Positions 54,598 to 64,000 are shown, numbered from the stretch's first letter. The stretch: DNA of 64,000 bases from Lachnospiraceae bacterium (GCA_021202465.1 JAJQCZ010000008.1:1-64000); one strand, 5' to 3'. The notes: generated by a model not told the origin, from the sequence alone. A program made the numbers and translations.

Positions 54598-55053
54598 ATG
54601 GATATCCACGGACTGAACCGTGCAGTGAGCTTCTGGATCAAGCAGGCGGATCTGTGCATTGACAGAGGGGTTCAGCATGCGCTGGCTGCCCATGATCTGA
54701 GCAGTACGCAGCTGAAGGTCCTCGTCCTCCTGTATACGCATCCGGAGCAGGCTTTTCGCCAGAAGGATCTGGAACAGCAGCTGCAGCTGACGAATCCGAC
54801 GGTGACGGGGATCCTGAGCAACATGGAACGCAAGGGACTGATTCGTCGGGTGAAGAATCCACGGGACAGCCGCAGCAAGGTGGTCGAGCTGACAGAGCGT
54901 TCGCATCAGCTGAAGGATGAGCTGATGGCCTTTGCGGCAGACTTTGAAGAAAAATTGACAGAACATCTGTCTGCTCCTGAAAGAGAGCAGCTGATTGCTT
55001 TGCTGAAAAAGCTGTTGGAGCCGGAACATTCAGTGACTGTGAACTCAATCTAG
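54598..55053 (+). CDS. MarR family transcriptional regulator
   Basis: 151-aa (164 if ATG 54559 is used) winged-HTH repressor: an N-terminal dimerisation helix (LNRAVSFWIKQADLCIDRGV), then the DNA-binding part with LSSTQLKVLVLLY, RQKDLEQQLQLTNPTVTGILSNM (shown here as two joined helices) and the wing RKGLIRRVKNPRDSRSKVVEL, then a C-terminal helix. ATG 54598 follows GGGAGAG; ATG 54559 follows AAAGGA and is nearly as good. It precedes the ABC transporter by 14 bases and has a palindromic operator in its promoter, the usual plan of a drug- or peptide-responsive, self-regulated efflux operon. Confidence 0.92.
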   Translation: MDIHGLNRAVSFWIKQADLCIDRGVQHALAAHDLSSTQLKVLVLLYTHPEQAFRQKDLEQQLQLTNPTVTGILSNMERKGLIRRVKNPRDSRSKVVELTERSHQLKDELMAFAADFEEKLTEHLSAPEREQLIALLKKLLEPEHSVTVNSI

Positions 55054-55067
55054 GAAGGAAGAAAAGC

Positions 55068-58000
55068 ATGCTACAGATTCAGCATATTTGCAAGGAATAT
55101 CGGACGGGAACGCTGGTTCAGAAAGCGCTGGATGACGTCAGCCTGAACCTCCGGGACAATGAATTTGTCGCCATCCTCGGCCCCAGCGGCTCCGGGAAGA
55201 CGACGCTGCTGAATATTATCGGTGGTCTGGATCAGTATGACAGCGGCGACCTGATTATCAACGGGATTTCCACGAAGAAATATAAGGATCGCGACTGGGA
55301 TTCCTACCGGAACCATACGATCGGTTTTGTTTTTCAGAGCTATAACCTGATCCCGCATCAGAACCTGCTGGCCAATGTCGAGCTGGCGCTGACCATTTCC
55401 GGGATTCGCAAGTCGGAGAGAAGGAGGCGGGCCAAAGAGGCTTTGGAGAAGGTGGGGCTGGGCGATCAGATCTATAAGCGTCCCAACCAGCTCTCCGGCG
55501 GCCAGATGCAGAGGGTGGCCATCGCCAGGGCACTGGTCAATGATCCGGATATTCTCCTGGCCGACGAACCCACCGGTGCGCTGGACACAGATACCAGCGT
55601 GCAGGTCATGAATCTGCTTAAAGAAGTGGCGACGGATCGTCTGGTGGTCATGGTCACACACAACCCGGAGCTGGCAGAGCAGTATGCGACCCGTATCGTG
55701 AACCTGCGGGACGGTCAGATTCGCTCAGATTCGGATCCTTTTACTGTGGATGAATCAATTCTGGCGGCACCGGTTTCTAAAAACATGGGGAAGTCCTCTA
55801 TGTCGCTGGGGACCTCTGTCGCTCTGAGCTTTAATAACCTGCGGACCAAGAAGGCCCGGACGCTGCTGACGGCCTTCGCCGGTTCCATCGGTATCATCGG
55901 GATCGCGCTGATTCTGGCTCTCTCCACAGGCGTCAATGATTATATTGCTTCCATTGAGGAGGAGACGCTGGCCGGATATCCGCTGCAGATCACCAGCACC
56001 GGATTCGACTTTACGTCATTGATGTCCGGCTCCGGTCTGCTGAGTGATGACGGAGAGAGCGAGGAGACGGATGAGATCAATGTCGTTGCGATGCTGACGA
56101 CCATGTTTTCGAAGATGAATTCCAATGACCTGGCTGCTCTGAAGGAGTATCTGGAAAGCGGAGAGAGCGGCATTGAGGAATATATTAACGCCATTGAGTA
56201 TATCTATGATGTATCTCCCCAGATTTACAGTCTGGACGAGGAGGATGGAAGTGTCCGGCGGGTGAATCCGAATTCCACCTTCAGTGCGCTGGGCTTCGAT
56301 TCGTCGTCCAGCAGTCTCATGTCCTCGATGATGAGTACGGATGTCTTCTACCAGCTTCCGGAATCGGAGTTCCTGTACAAGGAGCAGTACGACGTGGTGG
56401 CGGGCCACTGGCCGGAATCCTACGATGAGGTGGTGCTGGTGATGAACTCCGACGGCAGTATCAGTGATTTTCTGCTCTACACGCTGGGCCTGCGGGATCC
56501 CCTCGAGTTGAATGAAATGATTCAGCAATTTGCTGACGGAGAGGATATCGAGACCCCGGAGGATATCGGGACCTATTCGTATGACGATGTCCTGGGGATT
56601 ACTTACAAGCTGGTCAACGCCGCGGATTATTATGAATATGACAGCGAATATGGCGTCTGGAAGGATAAGACGGACAACGACAGCTATATGGAGGAGCTGG
56701 TAGCCAACGGCGAGGACCTTACGATCGTCGGCATCGTGAAGGCTTCGGAGGATGCCAATGCAGCGGTATTGTCTTCCGGTATTTACTATTCTCCGGAGCT
56801 TCTTACCCATGTGACAGAGGTGGCGGAGGCCAGTGAGATCGTGCAGAGCCAGATGGCGAACCCGGATATAAACGTTTTTACCGGTGAGGAATTCGGAGTA
56901 GATGACGATGAGAGCGACTTTGACCTGGATTCTCTGGTAACGATTGATGAGGATGCGCTGGAGGAGGCTTTCGGCTTCGACACAAGTGCTCTGGAAGATG
57001 CATTTTCAGGTTCTTTCGACCTCTCCGATGCGATGACTCTGGATCTGGATATGGATTCCCTGAATCTCGGCGATCTGGTCGATCTGAGTGATATTTCCAT
57101 CGATCTGCCGGATATGCCGGACCTGGATCTGGATGACCTGTTGGGAGATATCACCATCGACACTTCTTCGGTGGATATGGAATCTCTGGTCTCCAGCCTG
57201 ATGACCGGATTTCAGGAGTACGCCGGGGAAGATACTTCGATGGATTACACCAATCTGGCGACCTATTTTACGGAATATCTCTCCTCGGAGGACGCCCAGA
57301 CGCTTCTCTCCGCGGCGGTTCTGGAAATGATGGGAGACGGTGAAAATGTGACCATTTCTACGGATCAGATCAATGAGCTGGCCACAGAAATGCTGACCGG
57401 CTACCTGACCTACATCGCCACTCAGGGCGGCAATGCGACCACGGACTATATGACCTATCTGAGTGATTATCTGAGCACGGAAGAGGCGCAGACCATGCTG
57501 CAGACCTGGATTACGGAAAATATGCAGGTGGATACCAGTTCGATGTCTTTGTCCTCGGAGCAGATGCAGACGCTCGCAAGCAGTCTGATGACGGGGTATG
57601 ACACCTACGCCGAGGAGAATGGCTACCCGGTTCTCGGTGATCTGGGCACGGCGTTCCTCTCGTATCTGCAGACGGATTCTGCCAGTGAGATACTCATGAG
57701 CGCAGTTGAATCTATGATCGATACGGACGCACTCAGCGAGCAGATTGAAACGGTGCTGGGAAACTATATGACGACGGTCTTTGCCTCCTACGGCGAGGCC
57801 CTGGCGGAAACGCTCGAGACGCAGATCTCTACGGCCATGACCGAAGTGATGACGCAGGTCATGACGCAGATGGCCTCCGGCATCGAGGATGCAATGACGG
57901 AAATGATGGAGGAGCTGGGGGATACCCTGGCAGAATCCTTTGATATCGACGCAGATGCCTTCGCCGAGGCCTTTGAATTCAATATGGACAGTGACGACCT

Positions 58001-58661
58001 GACGGAGATCATGCTCGCCATGAGCTCCTCGGCTTCTTCCTATGAGAGCAATCTGGAGTCTCTGGGCTATGTGGACTTTGCCAGCCCCAGCGAGATCGAC
58101 ATTTATCCGACGGATTTTGAAAACAAAGATCATGTCGTAGAGATTCTGGACGCCTACAATGATCGGATGGAGGCAGCCGGAGAAGAGGAGAAGATCATCA
58201 CCTACACCGATACCGTGGGAACGCTGATGTCCTCTGTGACGACGATTATCAATCTGATCAGCTACGTGCTGATCGCCTTCGTCGCCATTTCTCTGGTGGT
58301 CTCTTCGATCATGATCGGTGTCATCACCTATATCAGTGTTCTCGAACGCCGCAAGGAGATCGGTATCCTGCGTGCGATCGGCGCTTCCAAGCGGAATATC
58401 TCCGAGGTCTTTAATGCCGAGACAGGAATCATCGGACTGGCGGCCGGATTGCTGGGCGTCGGGCTGGCGCTGCTGCTCACCATCCCGGGCAATGCGCTGA
58501 TTCATCATTTTGCCGGAAGCAATGACGTAAGGATGATTCTTCTGCCGCAGTACGGCGCGGCGCTGGTCGTCCTCAGCATGTGTCTGACGCTGATTGGCGG
58601 ACTGGTTCCTGCCAGGACGGCCGCCAAGAGCGACCCGGTGGCAGCGCTGCGGAACGAGTAA
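55068..58661 (+). CDS. Fused MacB-like ABC transporter with giant extracellular insertion
   Basis: 1197-aa protein. Residues 1-225 form an ATPase of the LolD/MacB class (Walker A GPSGSGKTT near 39-47, LSGGQMQRV near 144, Walker B ILLADEPTG). A linker leads to the first membrane helix (TLLTAFAGSIGIIGIALILAL, shown to its end near 290), and the FtsX permease core with three helices is at the C-terminus (from about 1045; ISVLERRKEIGILRAIGASK). Between them lies an extracellular region of about 750 aa, rich in Asp, Glu, Ser and Met, with three repeats of about 65 aa near 710-890. Typical MacB-type periplasmic domains are far shorter. Controlled by the MarR protein upstream; likely exports or senses a peptide or antibiotic. 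Confidence 0.92.
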   Translation: MLQIQHICKEYRTGTLVQKALDDVSLNLRDNEFVAILGPSGSGKTTLLNIIGGLDQYDSGDLIINGISTKKYKDRDWDSYRNHTIGFVFQSYNLIPHQNLLANVELALTISGIRKSERRRRAKEALEKVGLGDQIYKRPNQLSGGQMQRVAIARALVNDPDILLADEPTGALDTDTSVQVMNLLKEVATDRLVVMVTHNPELAEQYATRIVNLRDGQIRSDSDPFTVDESILAAPVSKNMGKSSMSLGTSVALSFNNLRTKKARTLLTAFAGSIGIIGIALILALSTGVNDYIASIEEETLAGYPLQITSTGFDFTSLMSGSGLLSDDGESEETDEINVVAMLTTMFSKMNSNDLAALKEYLESGESGIEEYINAIEYIYDVSPQIYSLDEEDGSVRRVNPNSTFSALGFDSSSSSLMSSMMSTDVFYQLPESEFLYKEQYDVVAGHWPESYDEVVLVMNSDGSISDFLLYTLGLRDPLELNEMIQQFADGEDIETPEDIGTYSYDDVLGITYKLVNAADYYEYDSEYGVWKDKTDNDSYMEELVANGEDLTIVGIVKASEDANAAVLSSGIYYSPELLTHVTEVAEASEIVQSQMANPDINVFTGEEFGVDDDESDFDLDSLVTIDEDALEEAFGFDTSALEDAFSGSFDLSDAMTLDLDMDSLNLGDLVDLSDISIDLPDMPDLDLDDLLGDITIDTSSVDMESLVSSLMTGFQEYAGEDTSMDYTNLATYFTEYLSSEDAQTLLSAAVLEMMGDGENVTISTDQINELATEMLTGYLTYIATQGGNATTDYMTYLSDYLSTEEAQTMLQTWITENMQVDTSSMSLSSEQMQTLASSLMTGYDTYAEENGYPVLGDLGTAFLSYLQTDSASEILMSAVESMIDTDALSEQIETVLGNYMTTVFASYGEALAETLETQISTAMTEVMTQVMTQMASGIEDAMTEMMEELGDTLAESFDIDADAFAEAFEFNMDSDDLTEIMLAMSSSASSYESNLESLGYVDFASPSEIDIYPTDFENKDHVVEILDAYNDRMEAAGEEEKIITYTDTVGTLMSSVTTIINLISYVLIAFVAISLVVSSIMIGVITYISVLERRKEIGILRAIGASKRNISEVFNAETGIIGLAAGLLGVGLALLLTIPGNALIHHFAGSNDVRMILLPQYGAALVVLSMCLTLIGGLVPARTAAKSDPVAALRNE

Positions 58662-58666
58662 AGCTT

Positions 58667-60349
58667 TTAACGGGTAATATAAAGAAGTATTCCATACGTA
58701 AGAACCAGAACACAGCAGCCTGTGCCGATCCCTGCGATCCGCATCAGGCTGCTGCCTGCTTCTGTTGCGGCGAGGAAGGGCTGTGCCAGGCGTGTGCCGA
58801 CGAAGGCGGCGGCCATGGGGCGAAAAAGCAGGTGAAAGACAGAGATATCCATCCGTATCTCCCGCCGCAGCGCCAGCAGGCAGAGACCGGAATCCGCCAG
58901 CTCTCCGGTGAGCATCCCCAGCAGGCAGGCGCGCATGCCCCAGCGCGGAATCAGGAAAAGAACGAAAGCTAACCGGATCAGGAGCCCGGTCAGATGGATG
59001 CCAAACGTGGTTCCGGTGCGGCCCATGCCGTTGAGGATGCTGGCGGCTGTGGTGGACAGATAGAGGAAGGGACAGAGCCAGCCGAGAATCGTGATATACT
59101 GACCGGCTGTCTCATTGGCGAAGAAGACGGTTCCCAGCTGGTGACCGCACAGCGTAAAGACGCCGGTGCAGAGAATCCCCAGATAGAGGCTGAAACAGAT
59201 ACTCCGGTCGGAGGCACGGCGGATGCGGCTGTGATCCTGCAGGGACTGAGCCTCGGCCACGGAGGGGAGCAGCATGACGGCGACCGAGTTGGTCAGAGCC
59301 GAGGGAAAGAAGATAAAAGGCAGGGCCATGCCGGTTAGTACGCCGTAGAGACTGACGGCCTCGCTCTGGCTCAGTCCGTAGGCCTGGAGCCGTCCGGGGA
59401 TGCAGGCGGCCTCGGCGCTCTGCAGAAGACCGAGCACCAGACGGTTGGCGGTCAGCGGGAGGGCCATAGTGAGGATACGGCGCATCTCAGGGAGAAGAGA
59501 GAGGCGCCTGACTGCAGATGCTTTTTGAAGTGGCTTCTGTGTGTGAAATACGGATTCGCAGTCAGGCATCTCCGTATAATTCGTGGACCACGACTGAATG
59601 TTCCGGGGCCGGAACCTCTGACTGGAATTGGATGAGAGCATGTCAGTAGATTGCGAACAGGATACTTCCTGCGGAGAGCGGCAGCGTTTCAGGCTACGCA
59701 TATTTTCCCTGTACAGCGTGACGCGAAAAGAAAAAAATGTCACGGCCAGAGCCGCCAGCTCTCCGATGACCAGCCCGAAAGCAGCCACGGAGGCATCGAT
59801 GGTCCGCTGACCCGCGGTCAGCCATCCGGCAAGAAAATAAACAGAGACGACGCGGACGACCTGCTCGGCCAGCTGGCTGACGGCGGGAACGGCGGTCTGC
59901 TGTTTTCCGTAGTAATAGCCGTTGATGGCGGCGTGGGCGGCGGACAGGGGCAGTGACAGCGCGAGGAAATGGAGTAAATATTCCACGCGGGGTTCGCCCA
60001 GGAGGAAGGCGGCACAGAAGCCGGCGCAGCGGAATAGGATAAGAGCAGAGGAGACAGCAAGAGCTTCAGAAAGGATCAGACCAGCCAGAAAGACCCGGCG
60101 GGCGCCGCTCTGCGGGCAGCGGGCTCCCGCCTGTGCGGAGAAGCGGGAGATTGCGGTCTGAATGGGCCCGCAGCACAGTGCGAAGCAGATACCGGAAACC
60201 GGGGAGATCATCTGATACAGCCCCAGCGCTTCCGCACCGATGGTCCGGGAGAGATAAATGCGATAGACGAAGCCCAGGAGACGTGAGATAAGGCCGGTGA
60301 CCGTAAGGATCAGCGTCCCGGCGATGAGGGGAGAGGGATGTTTCTTCAT
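58667..60349 (-). CDS. SpoVB-like oligosaccharide flippase (MOP superfamily)
   Basis: 560-aa membrane protein of the polysaccharide transporter/MATE-like family with about 14 helices. N-terminal [20 protein letters not shown] and [20 protein letters not shown] match stage V sporulation protein B, whose relatives flip lipid-linked wall precursors. A hydrophilic loop of about 70 residues (about 215-290; [20 protein letters not shown]) sits between halves and is unusual for the family. The second half has [18 protein letters not shown] and [18 protein letters not shown]. Convergent with the ABC transporter with only 5 bases between stops and no visible terminator. Confidence 0.87.
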   Translation of the reverse strand: MKKHPSPLIAGTLILTVTGLISRLLGFVYRIYLSRTIGAEALGLYQMISPVSGICFALCCGPIQTAISRFSAQAGARCPQSGARRVFLAGLILSEALAVSSALILFRCAGFCAAFLLGEPRVEYLLHFLALSLPLSAAHAAINGYYYGKQQTAVPAVSQLAEQVVRVVSVYFLAGWLTAGQRTIDASVAAFGLVIGELAALAVTFFSFRVTLYRENMRSLKRCRSPQEVSCSQSTDMLSSNSSQRFRPRNIQSWSTNYTEMPDCESVFHTQKPLQKASAVRRLSLLPEMRRILTMALPLTANRLVLGLLQSAEAACIPGRLQAYGLSQSEAVSLYGVLTGMALPFIFFPSALTNSVAVMLLPSVAEAQSLQDHSRIRRASDRSICFSLYLGILCTGVFTLCGHQLGTVFFANETAGQYITILGWLCPFLYLSTTAASILNGMGRTGTTFGIHLTGLLIRLAFVLFLIPRWGMRACLLGMLTGELADSGLCLLALRREIRMDISVFHLLFRPMAAAFVGTRLAQPFLAATEAGSSLMRIAGIGTGCCVLVLTYGILLYITR

Positions 60350-60472
60350 AAGGAGCTCCCGGGTGAACTGCTATTATTGTATGTGGAGGCGGAGCGTTTA
60401 GAAGCGGGGGATCCGGTGTGGTCGGGTCTTCCTCCCGAAGAGGCTTCGTCATCAGAATGCGAGGTGAGTGAA

Positions 60473-61690
60473 TTGAATGCGCAGATCTATATGGATCACG
60501 CGGCGACCACGCCGGTGCGGCGGGAAGTAGTGAATGCGATGCTGCCATATTTTACCGACCGGTTCGGGAATCCTTCTTCTCAGTACAGCGAGGGGACGCA
60601 GACCCGGCTGGCAATCGATCGGGCCAGAGGCTAGGTGGCTGAGGTCTTAAGTGCGTCCCCGGAGGAAATATATTTTACCGGGTGCGGCACGGAGGCGGAT
60701 AACTGGGCGCTGGTGGGCGCGGTCGAGGCGGGAAGAGGACGGGGCCGCCATATCATCACGTCCTCGGTGGAACACCATGCGGTGCTGCATACCTGCCGGC
60801 ATCTGGAGCGGCGGGGATTCCGTGTGACATACCTGCCGGTGAACGGCGAGGGCGTGGTCTCTGTGGAGGAACTGCGGCGTGCCCTGCGCCGGGATACGGT
60901 TCTGGTCAGTATCATGGCGGCCAACAATGAGGTGGGGAGTATCCAGCCCATCGCGCAGTTGGCGCAGGCTGCACATGACCGGGGCGCTCTCTTTCACACC
61001 GACGCGGTGCAGGCCTTCGGCCATATCCCGTTGTCCGTGGAGGAGTTGAACGTCGATCTGCTCAGCGCCAGCGGACATAAGTTCGGGGGGCCGAAAGGGG
61101 TGGGATTCCTCTATATTCGGGAGGGAGTTCCTCTGGAGTCCTTCCTTCACGGCGGCGGACAGGAGCGCGGACGCCGGGCCGGGACAGAAAATGTCGCAGA
61201 GATTGTGGGCATGGGGGAAGCGGCACGGCTTTCCGCCGCCCGGATGGAAGAACGGGCTGTCTATGTGGGACAGCTGCGAAATTACCTGATCCGGCAGCTG
61301 CGAAGGGAGGTTCCTCTGTGCCGTCTGAACGGGAGCCGGGAGAATCGTCTGCCCGGAAATGCGAGCTTTTGTTTTGCGTTTGTGGAGGGGCGTTCCCTGG
61401 TTCTTCAACTGGATGCCGACGGCATCTGTGCTTCCGGCGGTTCCGCCTGTACCTCCGGTTCCGGCCAGTCTTCTCATGTGCTGCTGGCCATGGGGCTGCC
61501 GCCGGAGCTGGCATCTGGTTCGCTGCGTCTGACGCTGGGAGAGGAGAATACGCGGGCGCAGATTGACCGCGTAGCAGAGCGGATTGCCGTGCATGTGGAG
61601 GAGCTGCGGAATCAGTCTCCGGCGTATCAGGAGTTCCGGCAGGGACGGGGGCCGCGCGGCATTTTGCGCTATTTCCCGGGAAACAGTTGA
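60473..61690 (+). pseudogene. Cysteine desulfurase (NifS/IscS family) with an in-frame TAG
   Basis: PLP enzyme that takes sulfur from cysteine; here it most likely feeds MnmA encoded next. N-terminal [20 protein letters not shown], the PLP contacts GCGTEADNWAL and HHAVLHTC, the PLP Lys about 203 in SASGHKFGGPKG and the active Cys loop in GGSACTSGSGQSSH are all present. A TAG at 60632-60634 (codon 54) interrupts the conserved RARG-VAEVL helix, where relatives have Gln, Arg or Lys; CAG to TAG is a one-base change. The frame is otherwise intact on both sides for the full length (about 405 codons). TTG 60473 after GAGGTGAG is the preferred start; GTG 60464 is possible. Confidence 0.85.
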
Positions 61691-61790
61691 ATCTGAAGCA
61701 GAAATGGAGTAAAATGGCGATGAGTGTTCCGGCGGGCGGTGCTGTATGTGCAGCCGCCGTGCTGTGCGGTTTCAGTGGGGAGACAGATGG

Positions 61791-62957
61791 ATGAGTGAGC
61801 GGAAACGGGTTGTCGTGGGCATGTCCGGCGGGGTGGATTCCTCCGTCGCTGCCTGGCTGCTGAAGCAGCAGGGATACGATGTGATCGGAGTGACCATGGA
61901 GATCTGGGACGGCACTCCGACAGAAGAAGAGGACGGCGGCTGCTGCGGCCTCTCCGCGGTGGAGGATGCCCGGCGCGTGGCGCAGATGCTCGGGATTCCT
62001 TATTATGTGATGAATTTCCGGGAGGTGTTCCGCGAGAAGGTCATGAACTATTTCGTGAGAGAATACGCCCGGGGCCGGACACCCAACCCCTGTATCGCCT
62101 GCAACCGCTATGTTAAGTGGGACGCCCTTTTGCACAGAAGCCTGGAGATCGGGGCGGATTACATCGCCACCGGCCACTATGCCAGGGTCTGCCGCCTGCC
62201 GAATGGTCGTTATGCGATCCGCCGTTCGGCGACGGCCGCCAAGGATCAGACCTATGCGCTCTACAATCTGACGCAGGAGCAGCTGGCTCACACGCTGATG
62301 CCGGTGGGTGATTTTGAAAAGCCGGAGATCCGCCGGATGGCAGAGGAAGCCGGGCTGCCCGTAGCGCAGAAGAAGGACAGTCAGGAGATCTGCTTTATCC
62401 CGGATCACGACTACGCAGCCTTCGTTCGAAAGCAGACAGAACAGGGATCCTGCCCGGGGAATTTTGTGAACCGGGCCGGTGAGGTCCTGGGACGTCATGC
62501 GGGGTTTGTCCACTACACGGTGGGACAGCGAAAGGGCCTGGGTGTCACCTTCGGGAAGCCGATGTTCGTTCTGGAGATACGCCCGGAGACGAACGACGTG
62601 GTGCTGGGGGAGGCGGACGAGGTCTGGAGCGACCATCTGATCTGTCATCAGCTGAATTACATGTCTGTTCCGGAGCTGACCGAAGAGAGAGACGTTACGG
62701 CGAAGATTCGGTACAGCCATTCCGGCGCGCGCTGCCGCATCCGCTGTGTTGGTCCTGATCTGGTGGAATGCCGTTTTCAGGAACCGGTCCGTGCGGTCAC
62801 GCCGGGGCAGGCCGTGGTATTTTACGATGGAGACCTGATACTCGGCGGAGGAACGATTCTGCGGCCGGGGACCGCCGGGGACGGAGCGTGGGAGGCGTCG
62901 ACAGCGGAATACAGTAAAGAACCGGATGTTACGAAAAGAGGAGAGGAAATACGATGA
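61791..62957 (+). CDS. mnmA: tRNA-specific 2-thiouridylase MnmA
   Basis: 388-aa enzyme that thiolates U34 of tRNA-Lys, -Glu and -Gln using sulfur from a cysteine desulfurase. PP-loop GMSGGVDSSVAAWLL near residue 8-22, VTMEIWD, the first catalytic Cys in TPNPCIACN near 103, GHYAR, KDQTYALY and the second Cys in SQEICFIPD near 201; a C-terminal beta domain follows. ATG 61791 is the start after GGGGAGACA. The neighbouring ATG 61787 runs into a stop after two codons. Downstream of the nifS-like gene and overlapping the next gene by four bases. Confidence 0.96.
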   Translation: MSERKRVVVGMSGGVDSSVAAWLLKQQGYDVIGVTMEIWDGTPTEEEDGGCCGLSAVEDARRVAQMLGIPYYVMNFREVFREKVMNYFVREYARGRTPNPCIACNRYVKWDALLHRSLEIGADYIATGHYARVCRLPNGRYAIRRSATAAKDQTYALYNLTQEQLAHTLMPVGDFEKPEIRRMAEEAGLPVAQKKDSQEICFIPDHDYAAFVRKQTEQGSCPGNFVNRAGEVLGRHAGFVHYTVGQRKGLGVTFGKPMFVLEIRPETNDVVLGEADEVWSDHLICHQLNYMSVPELTEERDVTAKIRYSHSGARCRIRCVGPDLVECRFQEPVRAVTPGQAVVFYDGDLILGGGTILRPGTAGDGAWEASTAEYSKEPDVTKRGEEIR

Positions 62958-63382
62958 AGAGAACAAACATAGAATTTCTGCTGATTTTATGCCTGGTGTT
63001 CGGTCTTACCGCCTGCAATGCGGTGACACCCGGCCCCAGCACGACCCGTTCTTCAGCGGCGGCGATCACCGCGACGACAGCGGAGGAAGCTCAGGATGAA
63101 GAGGATGACGCGCAGAGCTCAGGAGAGGATGCCGTCACCGAAGAAGAATCCTCTGCGGAGGAGAGCGCGACAGAGACGGAGGCAGCCGAGGAAGATCTGG
63201 TCTATGCGACATCCGGTGTCAATGTGCGTGATGCAGCCTCCTCCAATTCCAACATCGTGGGAACCCTGAGCGAGGGGGAAGCGGTCGTCAAACTCGGCGA
63301 GGAGGGAAGCTGGACGAAGGTCGAGTACAACGGCGCAGAGTGCTATGTGTATTCGGAATATCTGACGGAGACGGCACCGTGA
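62954..63382 (+). CDS. SH3-domain lipoprotein
   Basis: 142-aa lipoprotein: signal helix with lipobox (GLTAC), a long acidic Ser/Glu/Thr linker (about 25-80) and a C-terminal bacterial SH3 (SH3b) domain with the diagnostic SGVNVRDAASSNSNIVGTL, LGEEGSWTKV and CYVYSEYL. Such domains bind cell-wall peptides. Start overlaps the mnmA stop as ATGA, an odd pairing of tRNA modification with a wall protein that suggests shared transcription only. Confidence 0.9.
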   Translation: MKRTNIEFLLILCLVFGLTACNAVTPGPSTTRSSAAAITATTAEEAQDEEDDAQSSGEDAVTEEESSAEESATETEAAEEDLVYATSGVNVRDAASSNSNIVGTLSEGEAVVKLGEEGSWTKVEYNGAECYVYSEYLTETAP

Positions 63383-63451
63383 GCCGGGTGATCAGATAGC
63401 CTGAATTGTAATAGCAAAAGAGAAATTCTGTCAGACTTACAGGAGACGATG

Positions 63452-64000
63452 ATGGATAATGTTGAGATGATAAAAATATATATGTATGAACAATCATATC
63501 GCATTGATTCGTTAAAAAAATACCTGCCATTGGGAAAAGAGCAGCGCATTTTTTCCGGAGAGATTCTGAAAAATGAGAAGGACGAGGACTTTTTGTTTTA
63601 TATAAAAAGTGGGCGATTTAAGCTTTCTGTTCCACATTTCTCCGGTGAATGGATGGATTTTTGCGAATGTTGTGAGGGTTCAACTGTACAGCTGAATGAT
63701 TTTCTGATGAATGCAACTTCCTGGGATCCCGCCCGGGCGATTGCTGCGAAAAATTCAGTTGTGGTTAGTTTTTCGAGGCAGCAATTATTTGAGATTATCA
63801 GAAACGATCAGAAAGTGTTTGACGAGTACCTGAATCTATCTTCGACCTACTCCACAATGTTGAAACAGCGTTTACTGATTACCTCTGAGCCGAACGCAAG
63901 CCAGCGTCTTCTTGTATGGCTGGAAAAGCTCTGCTCGGTGCTATCTCCTGATGAAGAGGGTGTCTATCATATTCCCTGTCAGCTGACACAGCAGCAAATC
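63452..64000 (+). CDS. Crp/Fnr family transcriptional regulator (cut by the right edge)
   Basis: Open frame running off the window, 183 codons seen. It begins MDNVEMIKIYMYEQSYRIDS and shows the cyclic-nucleotide-binding-like beta roll (LPLGKEQRIFSGEILKN, FYIKSGRFKLSV, FLMNATSWDPARAIA), the long dimer helix (FDEYLNLSSTYSTMLKQRL) and the start of the HTH (IPCQLTQQQI). The Arg and Glu that bind cAMP are absent, so another signal is likely. ATG 63452 is 5 bases from AGGAGA; ATG 63449 is too close. The gene is more A+T-rich than its neighbours. Confidence 0.8.
   Translation, partial: MDNVEMIKIYMYEQSYRIDSLKKYLPLGKEQRIFSGEILKNEKDEDFLFYIKSGRFKLSVPHFSGEWMDFCECCEGSTVQLNDFLMNATSWDPARAIAAKNSVVVSFSRQQLFEIIRNDQKVFDEYLNLSSTYSTMLKQRLLITSEPNASQRLLVWLEKLCSVLSPDEEGVYHIPCQLTQQQI

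Noticed and set aside
57006-58508. 500-aa minus-strand frame opposite the ABC transporter
   Set aside because: His/Arg/Gln-rich antisense shadow of Asp/Met/Ser codons.
61085-61090. G6 run in the nifS-like gene as another phase switch
   Set aside because: It is in frame (HKFGGPKG) and encodes conserved active-site residues; no shift is seen.
40719-61690. Genome-wide UAG recoding (two genes with internal TAG)
   Set aside because: Several intact genes end at TAG at their normal length (pyk, map, metA, the FKBP lipoprotein, the M14-like gene), so TAG works as a stop; local readthrough remains possible.
61062-62966. 634-aa minus-strand frame opposite nifS-mnmA
   Set aside because: Antisense shadow crossing several plus-strand genes.

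Overview
The window looks like the chromosome of an anaerobic Gram-positive bacterium of the class Clostridia (Bacillota), probably Lachnospiraceae-like. Support: strong AGGAGG-type ribosome binding sites, many GTG/TTG starts, a tyrosine T-box, anaerobic cobalt chelatase CbiK, an aspartate carbamoyltransferase with a PyrI subunit, a SpoVB-type flippase, an arginine deiminase pathway and a FeoAB fusion. Most of it is G+C-rich core sequence. A visibly more A+T-rich accessory block lies at about 38.0-41.4 kb.

Layout. 0-4 kb: Fe-alcohol dehydrogenase, cbiK, pyruvate kinase. 4.3-17.5 kb: the most distinctive region. It holds poly-gamma-glutamate-type genes pgsB-pgsC-pgsW (no pgsA seen), a histidine kinase, a receiver protein, a separate small HTH protein, a NagA-like amidohydrolase lacking the expected metal histidines, tatB-tatA-tatC, a gamma-glutamyltransferase with a twin-arginine signal plus lipobox, a DUF6305-like lipoprotein, a DctM-like permease, an overlooked 49-residue membrane protein and a membrane-anchored M14/AstE-like zinc hydrolase. 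The gene content suggests one programme for making, cutting or importing gamma-glutamyl or acyl-glutamyl material at the cell surface, with Tat exporting the transferase. 17.6-25.7 kb: FKBP lipoprotein, SEC-C methionine aminopeptidase, feoAB, T-box-tyrS, pyrBI. 26-30 kb: arcA, arcB and a YfcC-like transporter, a complete-looking arginine deiminase set apart from carbamate kinase. 30-38 kb: tRNA-Thr(CGT), asd, topB, a hexapeptide acyltransferase, metA (acetyl type), a 171-aa unknown and cstA. 38-41.4 kb: a DUF3990/HTH toxin-antitoxin-like pair and a Septu (PtuAB-type) ATPase/HNH pair. 41.5-50.7 kb: radical SAM enzyme and a giant (about 2550 aa) surface PHP-domain protein. 50.8-64 kb: YibE/F protein, malic enzyme, YitT, MarR plus a giant MacB-like ABC transporter, SpoVB-like flippase, cysteine desulfurase, mnmA, an SH3 lipoprotein and a partial Crp/Fnr regulator at the right edge.

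The most unusual feature is a set of genes that appear switched off by small lesions. Two long genes (cstA and the giant surface protein) are each one base out of frame at a poly-G tract (G7 and G8) close to the start codon, as expected of phase-variable contingency loci, although homopolymer sequencing error gives the same picture. Two others (nifS-like and the HNH gene of the Septu pair) carry an in-frame TAG with the family sequence continuing after it. Normal genes here also end in TAG, so general UAG recoding is unlikely.
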